NCBI RefSeq assembly: GCF_024297145.1
Contig: NZ_JANCTC010000002.1
Span: 703,957 to 767,956 of the forward strand
Source: Mesorhizobium sp. LMG 17147
GTDB lineage: Bacteria > Pseudomonadota > Alphaproteobacteria > Rhizobiales > Rhizobiaceae
Length of the DNA: 64,000 bases
Reading direction: 5' to 3'
Of this stretch, positions 1 through 7,604 are shown piece after piece (position 1 is the stretch's first letter; each line of letters starts with the position of its first letter). A model generated the notes under the pieces. It was not told where the DNA came from. It saw only the letters and a list, made by a program, of their open reading frames with translations, and made no database searches. The translations under genes were made by a program, and so were the position numbers.

Positions 1-675
1 TTGCGCCGTCACGGCCTGCCGCTGGAACGCGTCGTGGCGGCTATAGTCTGGTTGCTCGACAACACGATGATCCGTGTCGGCAATGCCGCCTATGCACGCG
101 ACAACAAGAGTTTTGGGCTGACCACGCTGCGGGACCGCCATGTCGACATCAGGGGCTCAAGCCTGCGTTTTGCCTTCGTCGGCAAATCCGGCAAGGAATG
201 GAGATTGAAGCTTGTCGATCGCCGGATTGCCAAGGTCGTGCGCGGAGCGCAGGACTTGCCGGGGCAGAAGTTGTTTCAGTATCTCGACGAGGGCGGAAAC
301 AGGCATCCGGTGCGCTCAGACGACGTCAACCGCTATATCAGGGAGAATGCCGGAGCGGAGTTCAGCTCCAAGCACTTCAGAACCTGGGGCGGCACCATTC
401 ATGCCGCGTCGCTGTTTGCCCAAACCGAACGTCCCGAAAGCCAGGCGCAGCAAAAGCGGGTGATGAACAATGTCATCGACAAGGTTGCCGAGCGGCTCGG
501 CAACACACGCGCGGTTTGTCGCCAATGCTACATCCATCCGGAAGTGTTCCGCGCCTGGTCCGAAGGACGGCTGCTCGACGAAATGGCGGATGCCAACAAA
601 GGCAAGCGCTCGATCGCCGGCCTCGACGACGAGGAGGCCCTGGTCTTGAGATGGCTGAAGGCGAGAGAAAGCTGA
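1..675 (+). CDS. DNA topoisomerase IB, C-terminal part (gene runs off the left edge)
   Basis: The protein is the catalytic half of a eukaryote-like (poxvirus-type) topoisomerase IB, which nicks one DNA strand through a 3'-phosphotyrosine and relaxes supercoils. Visible landmarks are the core stretch IRVGNAAYARDNKSFGLTTLR, the KHFRTWGG segment carrying one of the active-site arginines, and CYIHPEV near residue 177, whose Tyr is the expected nucleophile. About 224 residues are present, while bacterial members usually have 330-360, so the N-terminal domain lies outside the window. The TTG at base 1 is not taken as a start. Family call is firm from motifs. Confidence 0.92.
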   Translation: MRRHGLPLERVVAAIVWLLDNTMIRVGNAAYARDNKSFGLTTLRDRHVDIRGSSLRFAFVGKSGKEWRLKLVDRRIAKVVRGAQDLPGQKLFQYLDEGGNRHPVRSDDVNRYIRENAGAEFSSKHFRTWGGTIHAASLFAQTERPESQAQQKRVMNNVIDKVAERLGNTRAVCRQCYIHPEVFRAWSEGRLLDEMADANKGKRSIAGLDDEEALVLRWLKARES

Positions 676-709
676 CGTCGGACCGCGGCGTATTTTTTTG
701 TCGACGCCA

Positions 710-736
710 TGTCGGCATCGGTCCTAGTGTTTCGTC
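710..736 (+). promoter_or_regulatory. Candidate ECF42-type promoter of the YCII-sigma pair
   Basis: TGTCGG (710-715) is followed 17 bp later by CGTC (733-736), about 25 bp before the YCII start codon. ECF42 promoters are described with TGTCGA at -35 and CGA/TC at -10, so this fits an autoregulated promoter with one mismatch in the -35 element. The match is short, and assignment is by eye. Confidence 0.4.
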
Positions 737-760
737 CTTTGACAGAGAAAAGGACGAACC

Positions 761-1135
761 ATGCTCTACGCGATCCTCTGCTATGCCTCTGAAGACGTCG
801 TCTGCTCCTGGAGCAAGGAGCAGGACGATGCCGTCATGGAAAAACTTCTGGGTGTGCAGGAAAAATATGCCCAGGCGGGCCGCCTTGGCCCGGTGGCGCG
901 GCTCTTGCCGACGACCGCGGCGACGACGCTGAGGAAGGTCAAGGGCGAATCGATCGTCATCGACGGCCCGTTTGCCGAAACCAAGGAACAGTTCCTCGGC
1001 TTCTACACGCTCGAATGCGCCGACCTCGATGAGGCTGTCGACTTCGCGCGTGAGCTTTCCGAGGTCAACCCGAGCGGCGGCTCCTATGAAATCCGGCCGG
1101 TCTCGCTCTTCAATCCCGCCAAGGTTTCCGCATGA
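761..1135 (+). CDS. YCII-related (DGPF domain) protein
   Basis: A 124-residue YCII-like protein with the defining DGPFAETKEQ motif near residues 68-77 and a preceding conserved LPTTAATTLR stretch. This DGPF branch of the YCII fold is almost always encoded beside ECF42 sigma factors, where it is thought to work with the sigma factor; no enzymatic activity is established. The start at 761 has an AAAGGA ribosome site at 748-753. The stop overlaps the sigma-factor start by 4 nt, which indicates translational coupling. Confidence 0.88.
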   Translation: MLYAILCYASEDVVCSWSKEQDDAVMEKLLGVQEKYAQAGRLGPVARLLPTTAATTLRKVKGESIVIDGPFAETKEQFLGFYTLECADLDEAVDFARELSEVNPSGGSYEIRPVSLFNPAKVSA

Positions 1136-2394
1136 CCGAACTCGCCTGGATCAGCACGGCAATCAGCACCGCTCGCCCGCAGGTGATGGGGGCATTGCTG
1201 CGCTATTTCCGCGACCTCGACGCGGCGGAGGAAGCATTCCAGGACGCCTGCCTGAGGGCACTGAATAACTGGCCGAAAAACGGCCCGCCGCGCGATCCGG
1301 CAGCCTGGCTGATCTTCGTCGGCCGCAACAGCGGCATCGATGCGGTGCGCAAGCGCGCCAAGCAGGCGCCGCTGCCGGAGGAGGACCAGATCTCCGACCT
1401 GGAAGATGCCGAGAGCGACGTCGCCGAGCGGCTGGACGGGGCGCATTACCGTGACGATATTTTGCGGCTGCTGTTCATCTGCTGCCATCCAGACCTGCCG
1501 GCCACACAGCAGATCGCCGTGGCGTTGCGCATCGTCTCCGGCCTGACGGTCAAGCAGATCGCCCGCGCCTTCCTCGTCGGTGAAAGCGCGATGGAGCAGC
1601 GTATCACGCGCGCCAAGGCGCGTATCGCCGACGCCGGGGTGCCGTTCGAGACGCCGGGAGCGGTCGAGCGCTCCGAACGGCTCGCCGCCGTCGCTGCCAT
1701 GGTCTACCTGATCTTCAACGAAGGCTATTCCAGCAATAGCGGCGAGGCATCGGCGCGTGCGCCGCTTTGCGAAGAGGCGATCCGGCTGGCCCGGCTGCTG
1801 CTCAGGCTGTTCCAGACCGAGCCGGAGATCATGGGGCTGACGGCGCTGTTGCTGCTGCAACATGCACGCGCGCCTGCCCGCTTCGACGAGAACGGCGAGA
1901 TCGTGCTGCTCGAAGACCAGGACCGCAGCCTGTGGAGCCGCAAGATGATCGATGAAGGCCTGGCGCTGGTCGACAAGGCGTTGCGCCATCGCAAGCCCGG
2001 TCCCTACCAGGTGCAAGCGGCGATCGCCGCACTGCATGCGCGGGCGGAAAAACCCGAGGATACGGACTGGAACGAGATCGACCTGCTCTACGGCCTGCTC
2101 GAGCAGATGCAGCCGTCGCCGGTGGTGACGCTCAACCGCGCCGTCGCGGTCTCCAAGGTGCGTGGACCGGAAGCCGCACTCGCCATGATCGAGCCGCTGG
2201 AGGGAAGGCTTTCCGGCTATTTCCATTTCTTCGGCCTCAAAGGCGGACTGCTGATGCAGCTTGACCGCGGCGAGGAGGCGCGCGTCGCTTTCGACCGCGC
2301 CATCGCGCTTGCCAATACGGCCGCCGAGGCAGCGCATATCCGCATGCATATCGACCGGCTGATGAAAGAAGGCGCCAAGCAAACGGCGCATTGA
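1132..2394 (+). CDS. ECF42-family RNA polymerase sigma factor with C-terminal SnoaL-less/TPR-like extension
   Basis: A 420-residue group ECF42 sigma factor. Sigma-2 (about residues 10-75, with YFRDLDAAEEAFQDA and PAAWLIFVGRN) and sigma-4 (about 110-165, with GLTVKQIARAFLVGESAMEQRI) are followed by the long helical C-terminal region (about 180-410, containing YLIFNEGYSSNSG and LNRAVAVSKVRGPEAAL) that marks this group and is needed for activity in studied members. No anti-sigma gene is adjacent, as is usual for ECF42. It overlaps the YCII gene by ATGA and probably transcribes its own operon. Target genes cannot be read from the window. Confidence 0.9.
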   Translation: MTELAWISTAISTARPQVMGALLRYFRDLDAAEEAFQDACLRALNNWPKNGPPRDPAAWLIFVGRNSGIDAVRKRAKQAPLPEEDQISDLEDAESDVAERLDGAHYRDDILRLLFICCHPDLPATQQIAVALRIVSGLTVKQIARAFLVGESAMEQRITRAKARIADAGVPFETPGAVERSERLAAVAAMVYLIFNEGYSSNSGEASARAPLCEEAIRLARLLLRLFQTEPEIMGLTALLLLQHARAPARFDENGEIVLLEDQDRSLWSRKMIDEGLALVDKALRHRKPGPYQVQAAIAALHARAEKPEDTDWNEIDLLYGLLEQMQPSPVVTLNRAVAVSKVRGPEAALAMIEPLEGRLSGYFHFFGLKGGLLMQLDRGEEARVAFDRAIALANTAAEAAHIRMHIDRLMKEGAKQTAH

Positions 2395-2570
2395 TCCGAC
2401 GCCTTCGCCTGGTTCAACGGTCTGACCTTTGCTTAGACCATGCCGGGGTGGCGATTTTTCCTTGAAGCGAGTAATGCCACGCCATGACAGCGCCTGGTGT
2501 GCCGACCGGCAGGGGCGGGTATGGCGCCAGGCTTGGCCCGACGCCATATGAGCGACGGGATCTGAAAGGG

Positions 2571-4088
2571 ATGAAAATGACGATTGCGAAGGAAACGGCC
2601 GGGCTTCTGGCGAAACTGGGCGTTGCCGAAGGCGCGCTCACGGGCGGCGACCTCATCGTCCGCAGCCCGGTGACCGGCGAGCAGATCGCCGCGCTGAAGA
2701 CCATCTCGCCGGCCGATGCGACGACGACCATCGACAATGCCTACAAAGCTTTCCTGGCGTGGCGGCAGGTACCAGCTCCCAAGCGTGGAGAACTGGTGCG
2801 GCTGCTCGGCGAGGAATTGCGCACACACAAGACCGAGCTTGGCCGGTTGGTATCGATCGAAGTCGGCAAGATCCCATCCGAGGGTCTTGGCGAAGTGCAG
2901 GAGATGATCGACATCTGCGATTTCGCCGTCGGTCTTTCCCGGCAACTGTACGGCCTGACCATCGCCACCGAGCGTCCCGGCCATCGCATGATGGAAACCT
3001 GGCATCCACTCGGCGTCGTCGGGGTCATCTCGGCCTTCAACTTTCCGGTCGCGGTATGGTCGTGGAACGCAGCACTTGCGCTGGTCTGCGGCGACGCGGT
3101 GGTGTGGAAGCCGTCCGAGAAGACACCGCTGACGGCGCTCGCCTGCGAAGCGATCTTCAAGCGTGCAGCAGAGCGTTTCGGCGATGCGCCGAAGGGACTG
3201 GCGCCGGTTCTGATCGGCGATCGCGCCGTCGGCGAGATCCTGGTCGATCATCCCAAGGTGCCGCTGGTCTCGGCCACCGGCTCGACGCGCATGGGCAGGG
3301 ACGTCGGACCACGGCTGGCGAAGCGCTTTGCCCGTGCCGTGCTCGAGCTCGGCGGCAACAATGCCGGCATCGTCTGCCCGACGGCCGATCTCGACATGGC
3401 GCTCCGCGCCATCGCCTTCGGCGCCATGGGCACGGCCGGCCAGCGCTGCACGACGCTCAGGCGCCTGTTCGTGCATGAGAGCGTCTACGACCAGCTCGTT
3501 CCTCGCCTGAAGAAGGCTTATGAAAGCGTCTCGGTCGGCAATCCGCTGGAGACAAGCGCGCTGGTCGGCCCACTGATCGACAAGGCTGCCTACGAGAATA
3601 TGCAGAAGGCGCTGGAGGAGGCGGCTTCGCATGGCGGTAAGATAACCGGCGGAATGCGGGTCGAGAACGGCAATCCCGAGGCCTACTATGTGCGTCCGGC
3701 GCTGGTCGAAATGCCGCGGCAGGTTTCGCCAGTGACGGAGGAGACCTTCGCGCCCATCCTCTACGTCATGAAATATTCGGACTTCGACGCCGTGCTAGAA
3801 GAACACAATGCGGTGGGAGCGGGGCTGTCATCGTCGATCTTTACCCGCGACCTGCAGGAATCCGAGCGCTTTCTTGGCGTCGACGGATCGGACTGCGGCA
3901 TCGCCAACGTCAATATAGGCACGTCAGGGGCCGAGATCGGCGGCGCCTTCGGTGGCGAGAAGGAAACCGGCGGCGGCCGCGAGAGCGGCTCCGATGCCTG
4001 GAAGGCCTATATGCGGCGCGCTACCAATACGGTGAATTATTCCAAGGCGCTGCCGCTTGCGCAGGGCGTGTCGTTCGATATCGATTGA
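2571..4088 (+). CDS. amaB: ALDH7-family (antiquitin-like) aminoadipate-semialdehyde dehydrogenase
   Basis: An NAD-dependent aldehyde dehydrogenase of family 7, whose bacterial members oxidise alpha-aminoadipate semialdehyde/piperideine-6-carboxylate in lysine catabolism. Seen here are the family-specific HRMMETWHPLGVVGVISAFN segment, the catalytic Glu in LELGGNNAGIV, the nucleophile in GTAGQRCTTLRR, and the GGAFGGEKETGGGRESGSD loop that characterises ALDH7. Length (505 residues) is normal. The ATG at 2571 is preferred over an upstream ATG at 2484 because the family homology starts with TIAKETAGLL and AAAGGG precedes it. No lysine-catabolism gene is adjacent, so the substrate is inferred from family. 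Confidence 0.87.
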   Translation: MKMTIAKETAGLLAKLGVAEGALTGGDLIVRSPVTGEQIAALKTISPADATTTIDNAYKAFLAWRQVPAPKRGELVRLLGEELRTHKTELGRLVSIEVGKIPSEGLGEVQEMIDICDFAVGLSRQLYGLTIATERPGHRMMETWHPLGVVGVISAFNFPVAVWSWNAALALVCGDAVVWKPSEKTPLTALACEAIFKRAAERFGDAPKGLAPVLIGDRAVGEILVDHPKVPLVSATGSTRMGRDVGPRLAKRFARAVLELGGNNAGIVCPTADLDMALRAIAFGAMGTAGQRCTTLRRLFVHESVYDQLVPRLKKAYESVSVGNPLETSALVGPLIDKAAYENMQKALEEAASHGGKITGGMRVENGNPEAYYVRPALVEMPRQVSPVTEETFAPILYVMKYSDFDAVLEEHNAVGAGLSSSIFTRDLQESERFLGVDGSDCGIANVNIGTSGAEIGGAFGGEKETGGGRESGSDAWKAYMRRATNTVNYSKALPLAQGVSFDID

Positions 4089-4101
4089 AATGCCAGACCT
4101 T

Positions 4102-4131
4102 CGTCGCGGCGGCTCCAAGGCCGCCACGACG
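4102..4131. terminator. Strong GC hairpin between convergent genes
   Basis: CGTCGCGGCGGC (4102-4113) pairs with GCCGCCACGACG (4120-4131): 11 of 12 pairs and a 6-nt loop. It lies in the 59-bp gap between the convergent ALDH7 gene and the HTH-protein gene. There is no T-tract on either strand, so it is a likely but not classical bidirectional terminator. Confidence 0.5.
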
Positions 4132-4147
4132 GCGTTCGGCTCGCGGT

Positions 4148-5026
4148 TCAGCTGGCGTCGGGAGTTACAACACAACTGTCGAAGGCTGCATCGATGATGG
4201 CGAGCTTGACCGCCTGGGCGGTCATGTATTCCTGATAGAACTCGCTCGACACCCACATGACCGAATGACCGCGCTGGCCCAGCCAGCCAATGCTGCCAAG
4301 TTCTTCGGCAGCGCGCAATTTGCGTGACAGGTGGGTCCGGGAAAGCTTGAGCCAGTTCGCGAAATCTCCGATTGAGACCACACCAGTCGGAATTCGGTCC
4401 AGGTCGGCATGATCGGGATCGATGCCGGACATCAGCCAATCCATGACAATGCCGCCATTGTCGAGCCAGGTGAACAAGGACAAGGTCTGTCTCGGCTCGC
4501 GCACGGCATGCGACGAAAGCAGGCCGTCAGCCACCAGCGGCTGCAGTTTGGCGAGCACGTCCGGTTGTCCGACGAATGCTGCCAGTCGAGATCCACCGTC
4601 CAGGCTGTCCAGCGTTTTCAGATGAGCCATGACCCAGCCGGCAACCGTCTCCAGAGTGCCCGCGACCGGCTCAAAGGGGCGAATGCGCCCGTGTTTAATC
4701 GGCAGATGCCGGATGAAACCGTAATGCAGCATCTCCTTCAGGAAGGCATCGGCGGTGTTGCGGCTGGCCACCGAATGCCGGCGGATGCCGTCCATGAACC
4801 GTGCGGACGTAAGTCCCTTGCGATGGTCGTCCGGCTCTCGATCGAAATACAAGGCAAGGCCGATGTGGGCCATCAGCCAGCGTTGTTGCGTGGCGAACAC
4901 CGAAGCCAGCCGCGGGGTTGCTTCATAGGTCTGGAGCAGCGTCCGCGACTGAGCCTGGACGTGCCGACGCAATGCCGGATGACTGGCAATGTCTTCAGAA
5001 ACCAGCGCCATCCCCGCCGAGCCCAA
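4148..5026 (-). CDS. Hypothetical protein with C-terminal helix-turn-helix
   Basis: A 292-residue soluble protein that I cannot place in a named family. A helix-turn-helix is visible around residues 222-255 (VSIGDFANWLKLSRTHLSRK), followed by LGSIGWLGQRG, resembling the wing of a winged-helix domain. The N-terminal 200 residues are helical with no recognised motif and no membrane segment. This layout suggests a transcription regulator with an unknown sensory domain. It is convergent with the ALDH7 gene; upstream lies a gene-poor stretch. Function is inferred only from the HTH. Confidence 0.6.
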   Translation of the reverse strand: MGSAGMALVSEDIASHPALRRHVQAQSRTLLQTYEATPRLASVFATQQRWLMAHIGLALYFDREPDDHRKGLTSARFMDGIRRHSVASRNTADAFLKEMLHYGFIRHLPIKHGRIRPFEPVAGTLETVAGWVMAHLKTLDSLDGGSRLAAFVGQPDVLAKLQPLVADGLLSSHAVREPRQTLSLFTWLDNGGIVMDWLMSGIDPDHADLDRIPTGVVSIGDFANWLKLSRTHLSRKLRAAEELGSIGWLGQRGHSVMWVSSEFYQEYMTAQAVKLAIIDAAFDSCVVTPDAS

Positions 5027-5724
5027 CCAATTTGCAACTGGAAATACCGGTCACAATTTCAGCCTTCGCGGACCGTGTCCAGAGCCGGCGCATCAGGATA
5101 CGAGCTGAATCCCGCCGGCCAGCAATTCCGCGACTTGGTCGCCGAGGACCTGATCTCGCGAGGCGCTGATCTTGCCGCGCGAGACTAGCCTGCTTGAACC
5201 CATAATGGTGGCTTCGCCTGGCCAGCCGGCATTCCCCGACGCGGCGCGGAACCAACACCAGTTTTGCTCGTTGAAGAACGCCGATTGGACCGAGACAGTG
5301 AGGAATTACAAAATGGAGAATGGGCTTTTCGCCACGCCGCCTGCAGCGTTCCGAAAAACAGAGTCGGTTTGGCTACGGGCGCTCAAGTGGCTGTTAAGCC
5401 GGGTGCGCAGCGCCTCCGACAGCTCCGGAACCATGTTGAAGCCAATCCTTGCTGGACCGGAGGATGATGGCGGGGTCCACTCCGCCTCGACGCGTTTGAG
5501 CCGATCTCGACGCGTTTGAGGCCGACCGCGCTGCGATTTTGACTCCAAAAATAGCCGCTCACATATTTTTTCTTTTTATGGCCGCCGCCGCAACCTCGCC
5601 CATAGCCGCTTCGAAGGCCGGCCACGGCGGCGTGTCGGCCTGATGCAGCAGGCGGGAACCATCGGGCATGCTTGGCTATTAGATACAGGCGGCTGCTGGT
5701 CTGCCGAGCCAGGAGCCATTGCTT
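5027..5724. other. Gene-poor stretch with possible eroded coding sequence
   Basis: No convincing complete gene in about 700 bp. On the minus strand 5093-5305 is open for 70 codons, reads like protein (FFNEQNWCWFRAASGNAGW near its N-terminal side) and ends at a TGA, but has no start codon except an internal ATG at 5203. It may be the tail of a decayed gene. A short tandem duplication lies at 5486-5520. Confidence 0.4.
5486..5520. repeat. Two copies of a 15-bp direct repeat, 20-bp period
   Basis: CTCGACGCGTTTGAG occurs at 5486-5500 and again at 5506-5520, separated by CCGAT. It lies in the gene-poor stretch and probably reflects a small slippage or duplication event. Confidence 0.8.
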
Positions 5725-6537
5725 ATGATCATCGATCCCCCACCGAAAAGCGCCATCCCGGCATCAGTTCCGTCGGTCGATCCAAAAGCCGCCCCGACGC
5801 CTCGCAATGCCGAAGCGGAGGTCTTTTATATCGAAGCGATCCGCGAGCTTGTCGCGACCGGCATCCCCTTTCTCGTCGCCGGCACCTATGCCGTAAGTGC
5901 CTATACCGGGATCACCCGCCCGACCAAGGATCTGGACATTTTCTGCAAGGCCGGCGACTGCGCGCGCATCCTCGCCCATTTCAAGCAGATCGGCTACGCC
6001 GTCGTGGTCGAGGACGACCGGTGGCTGGGCAAAGTGTTCAAGGGCACGCATTTTTTCGACGTCATCTTCACCTCGATGAACGGCACAATGCCTGTCGACG
6101 ACCAGTGGCTGGAGCATGCTCGCCAGGCCGAATTGCTGGGCAGCCAGGTGCGGATCATCGGCCCAACCGAGCTTATCTGGTCCAAATGCTTCATCCAGGA
6201 TCGCGGCCGCCACGATGGGGCCGACGTCGCGCATACCATCCTCAAGGCGCACGACCAGATCGACTGGCAAAGGCTGCTTTCCTACATGGAAGTCCATTGG
6301 GAAGTTCTGCTGATGCATCTCTTGAACTTCCGATGGATCTATCCGACGGAGCGCGACCGGGTGCCCGCGTGGCTGCTCGACGAATTGCTTGACCGGCTGG
6401 CCAAGCAGCGCGAATTGCCGCCTTCCCGGATGCGGATCTGCCGCGGGCGCATGCTTTCACGAACCGACTATGAGATCGACGTCAAGCAATGGGGCTTTGC
6501 CGACGTCGGCGGTGAAGGAGAATATAGCGATGGCTGA
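5725..6537 (+). CDS. Nucleotidyltransferase-fold protein (AbiEii/DUF6036-like)
   Basis: About 270 residues with the signature of a minimal nucleotidyltransferase: FLVAGTYAVSAYTG (the helix-initiating glycine stretch) followed by TRPTKDLDIFC near residues 70-80, where D-x-D would bind metal, and a later PTELIWSKCFIQDR. It resembles the NTase superfamily that includes AbiEii and DUF6036 proteins; substrate is unknown. The ATG at 5725 is chosen because AGGAG (5711-5715) lies 9 nt upstream; the TTG at 5719 would be only 3 nt away. The stop overlaps the phosphoesterase start by 8 nt, so the two are translationally coupled and probably cooperate. Confidence 0.72.
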   Translation: MIIDPPPKSAIPASVPSVDPKAAPTPRNAEAEVFYIEAIRELVATGIPFLVAGTYAVSAYTGITRPTKDLDIFCKAGDCARILAHFKQIGYAVVVEDDRWLGKVFKGTHFFDVIFTSMNGTMPVDDQWLEHARQAELLGSQVRIIGPTELIWSKCFIQDRGRHDGADVAHTILKAHDQIDWQRLLSYMEVHWEVLLMHLLNFRWIYPTERDRVPAWLLDELLDRLAKQRELPPSRMRICRGRMLSRTDYEIDVKQWGFADVGGEGEYSDG

Positions 6538-7282
6538 CGAGCTCGAATCTGCTTCGGCAAAGGCGGAAAATGGCGGCACTCTCAAGGTCGCCGCCATCGG
6601 CGATCTGCATGTCGGCAAAGAGGACCAGGCCTCGTACCGCGACCTTTTCGGCGAAATGTCGCGCGAAGCCCAGGTTCTCGTGCTGACGGGCGACCTTACC
6701 AATCTCGGCAAGCCTAGGGAGGCCGAAATCCTTGCCGAGGAACTGCGTGCCTGCACGATCCCGGTCGTCGCCGTGCTTGGCAACCACGACTATGAGTCAG
6801 GCGCCGTCGAGCAGGTCACCGATATTCTGCGCCAGGCGGGCGTTCACCTCCTCGATGGCGAGGCGACGGAGATTCACGAGGTCGGGTTCGTGGGGGTCAA
6901 GGGTTTCGTTGGCGGTTTTGGGTCGCGCATGCTCGGCTCCTTCGGCGAGCCGGCCATCAAGTCGATGGTGGCGGAAAGCGTGAACGAAGCGATGCGGCTT
7001 GAAAACGCTATGCGGCAGGTCCGCGCCAAACGCACGCTTGTCGTTCTGCACTACGCGCCTGTCGTCGAGACGGTCGAAGGCGAGCCGCTGGAGATCTTCC
7101 CGTTTCTCGGTTCGTCACGTCTGGCCGAGACGATAGACCGGTTCCAGGTCAGCGCGGTTGTGCATGGTCATGCGCATCGCGGCGCTTACGAGGGCCGCAC
7201 GCCGGGCGGGGCGTCGGTCTATAACGTTGCCATGCATGTCGCCAAGCCGACCGGCCGCCCCTACGCCATGCTCGAAATCTGA
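6530..7282 (+). CDS. Calcineurin-like metallophosphoesterase
   Basis: A 250-residue metallophosphoesterase with the full dinuclear-metal motif set in order: GDLHVG (about residue 24), LTGDLTNLG (about 52), LGNHDYESG (about 83), LHYAP (about 174) and VHGHAHRG (about 210). The enzyme should hydrolyse a phosphomono- or diester; the substrate is not predictable. GAAGGAG (6514-6520) lies 9 nt before the ATG, which itself sits inside the end of the nucleotidyltransferase gene. The pairing of a nucleotide-transfer enzyme with a phosphoesterase suggests making and breaking of one phosphodiester product; this is inference. Confidence 0.88.
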   Translation: MADELESASAKAENGGTLKVAAIGDLHVGKEDQASYRDLFGEMSREAQVLVLTGDLTNLGKPREAEILAEELRACTIPVVAVLGNHDYESGAVEQVTDILRQAGVHLLDGEATEIHEVGFVGVKGFVGGFGSRMLGSFGEPAIKSMVAESVNEAMRLENAMRQVRAKRTLVVLHYAPVVETVEGEPLEIFPFLGSSRLAETIDRFQVSAVVHGHAHRGAYEGRTPGGASVYNVAMHVAKPTGRPYAMLEI

Positions 7283-7330
7283 CAGGCGGCGCCACTGGCG
7301 CAGGCAATCGCAGTACACACTGCAGAACGA

Positions 7331-7510
7331 TCACGGCAATTGCCGGCTAAAAGCCGTCCGCTTCGGTGGAATGTCGTTTTCATCCGGGTTGGGAACGGGG
7401 TCCTCGTCGGGGAGCCTGTCGGGGTCCGGCTCACGCACGGGCTTGGGATCGGGGATGGGAGGCGGTGGCACCGGCGTCGGTGTCGGCTCGGGTGTGGGAA
7501 TAGTGGCCAT
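7331..7510 (-). CDS. Small proline-rich protein
   Basis: A 59-residue protein composed largely of Pro, Asp and charged residues, with repeats such as PTPEPTPTPVPPPPIPDPKP and PDPDRLPDEDPVPNPDE. It has no signal peptide or membrane helix and is expected to be disordered. The ATG at 7510 is chosen over the one at 7519 because AGGAG lies 9 nt before the former and abuts the latter. Similar short P/D-rich proteins occur in rhizobia without assigned function. It stands alone between the phosphoesterase and the efflux genes. Confidence 0.6.
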   Translation of the reverse strand: MATIPTPEPTPTPVPPPPIPDPKPVREPDPDRLPDEDPVPNPDENDIPPKRTAFSRQLP

Positions 7511-7604
7511 CGTAATCATCTCCTCTTGGCGCAGAACAACGCAACAGGTCGGCTGGTTCCCGGCTTGCCCGTTTTTGGAAAAACCACACCGTCGCACTTG
7601 CCGG

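Noticed and set aside
1084..2547. Minus-strand open frame of 487 codons opposite the ECF42 gene
   Set aside because: It mirrors the sigma-factor gene, has Arg/His/Gln-rich composition with no family motif, and results from high GC.
2433..3632. Minus-strand open frame of 399 codons opposite the ALDH7 gene
   Set aside because: Shadow of a real gene; low-complexity, Arg- and Asp-rich translation without homology features.
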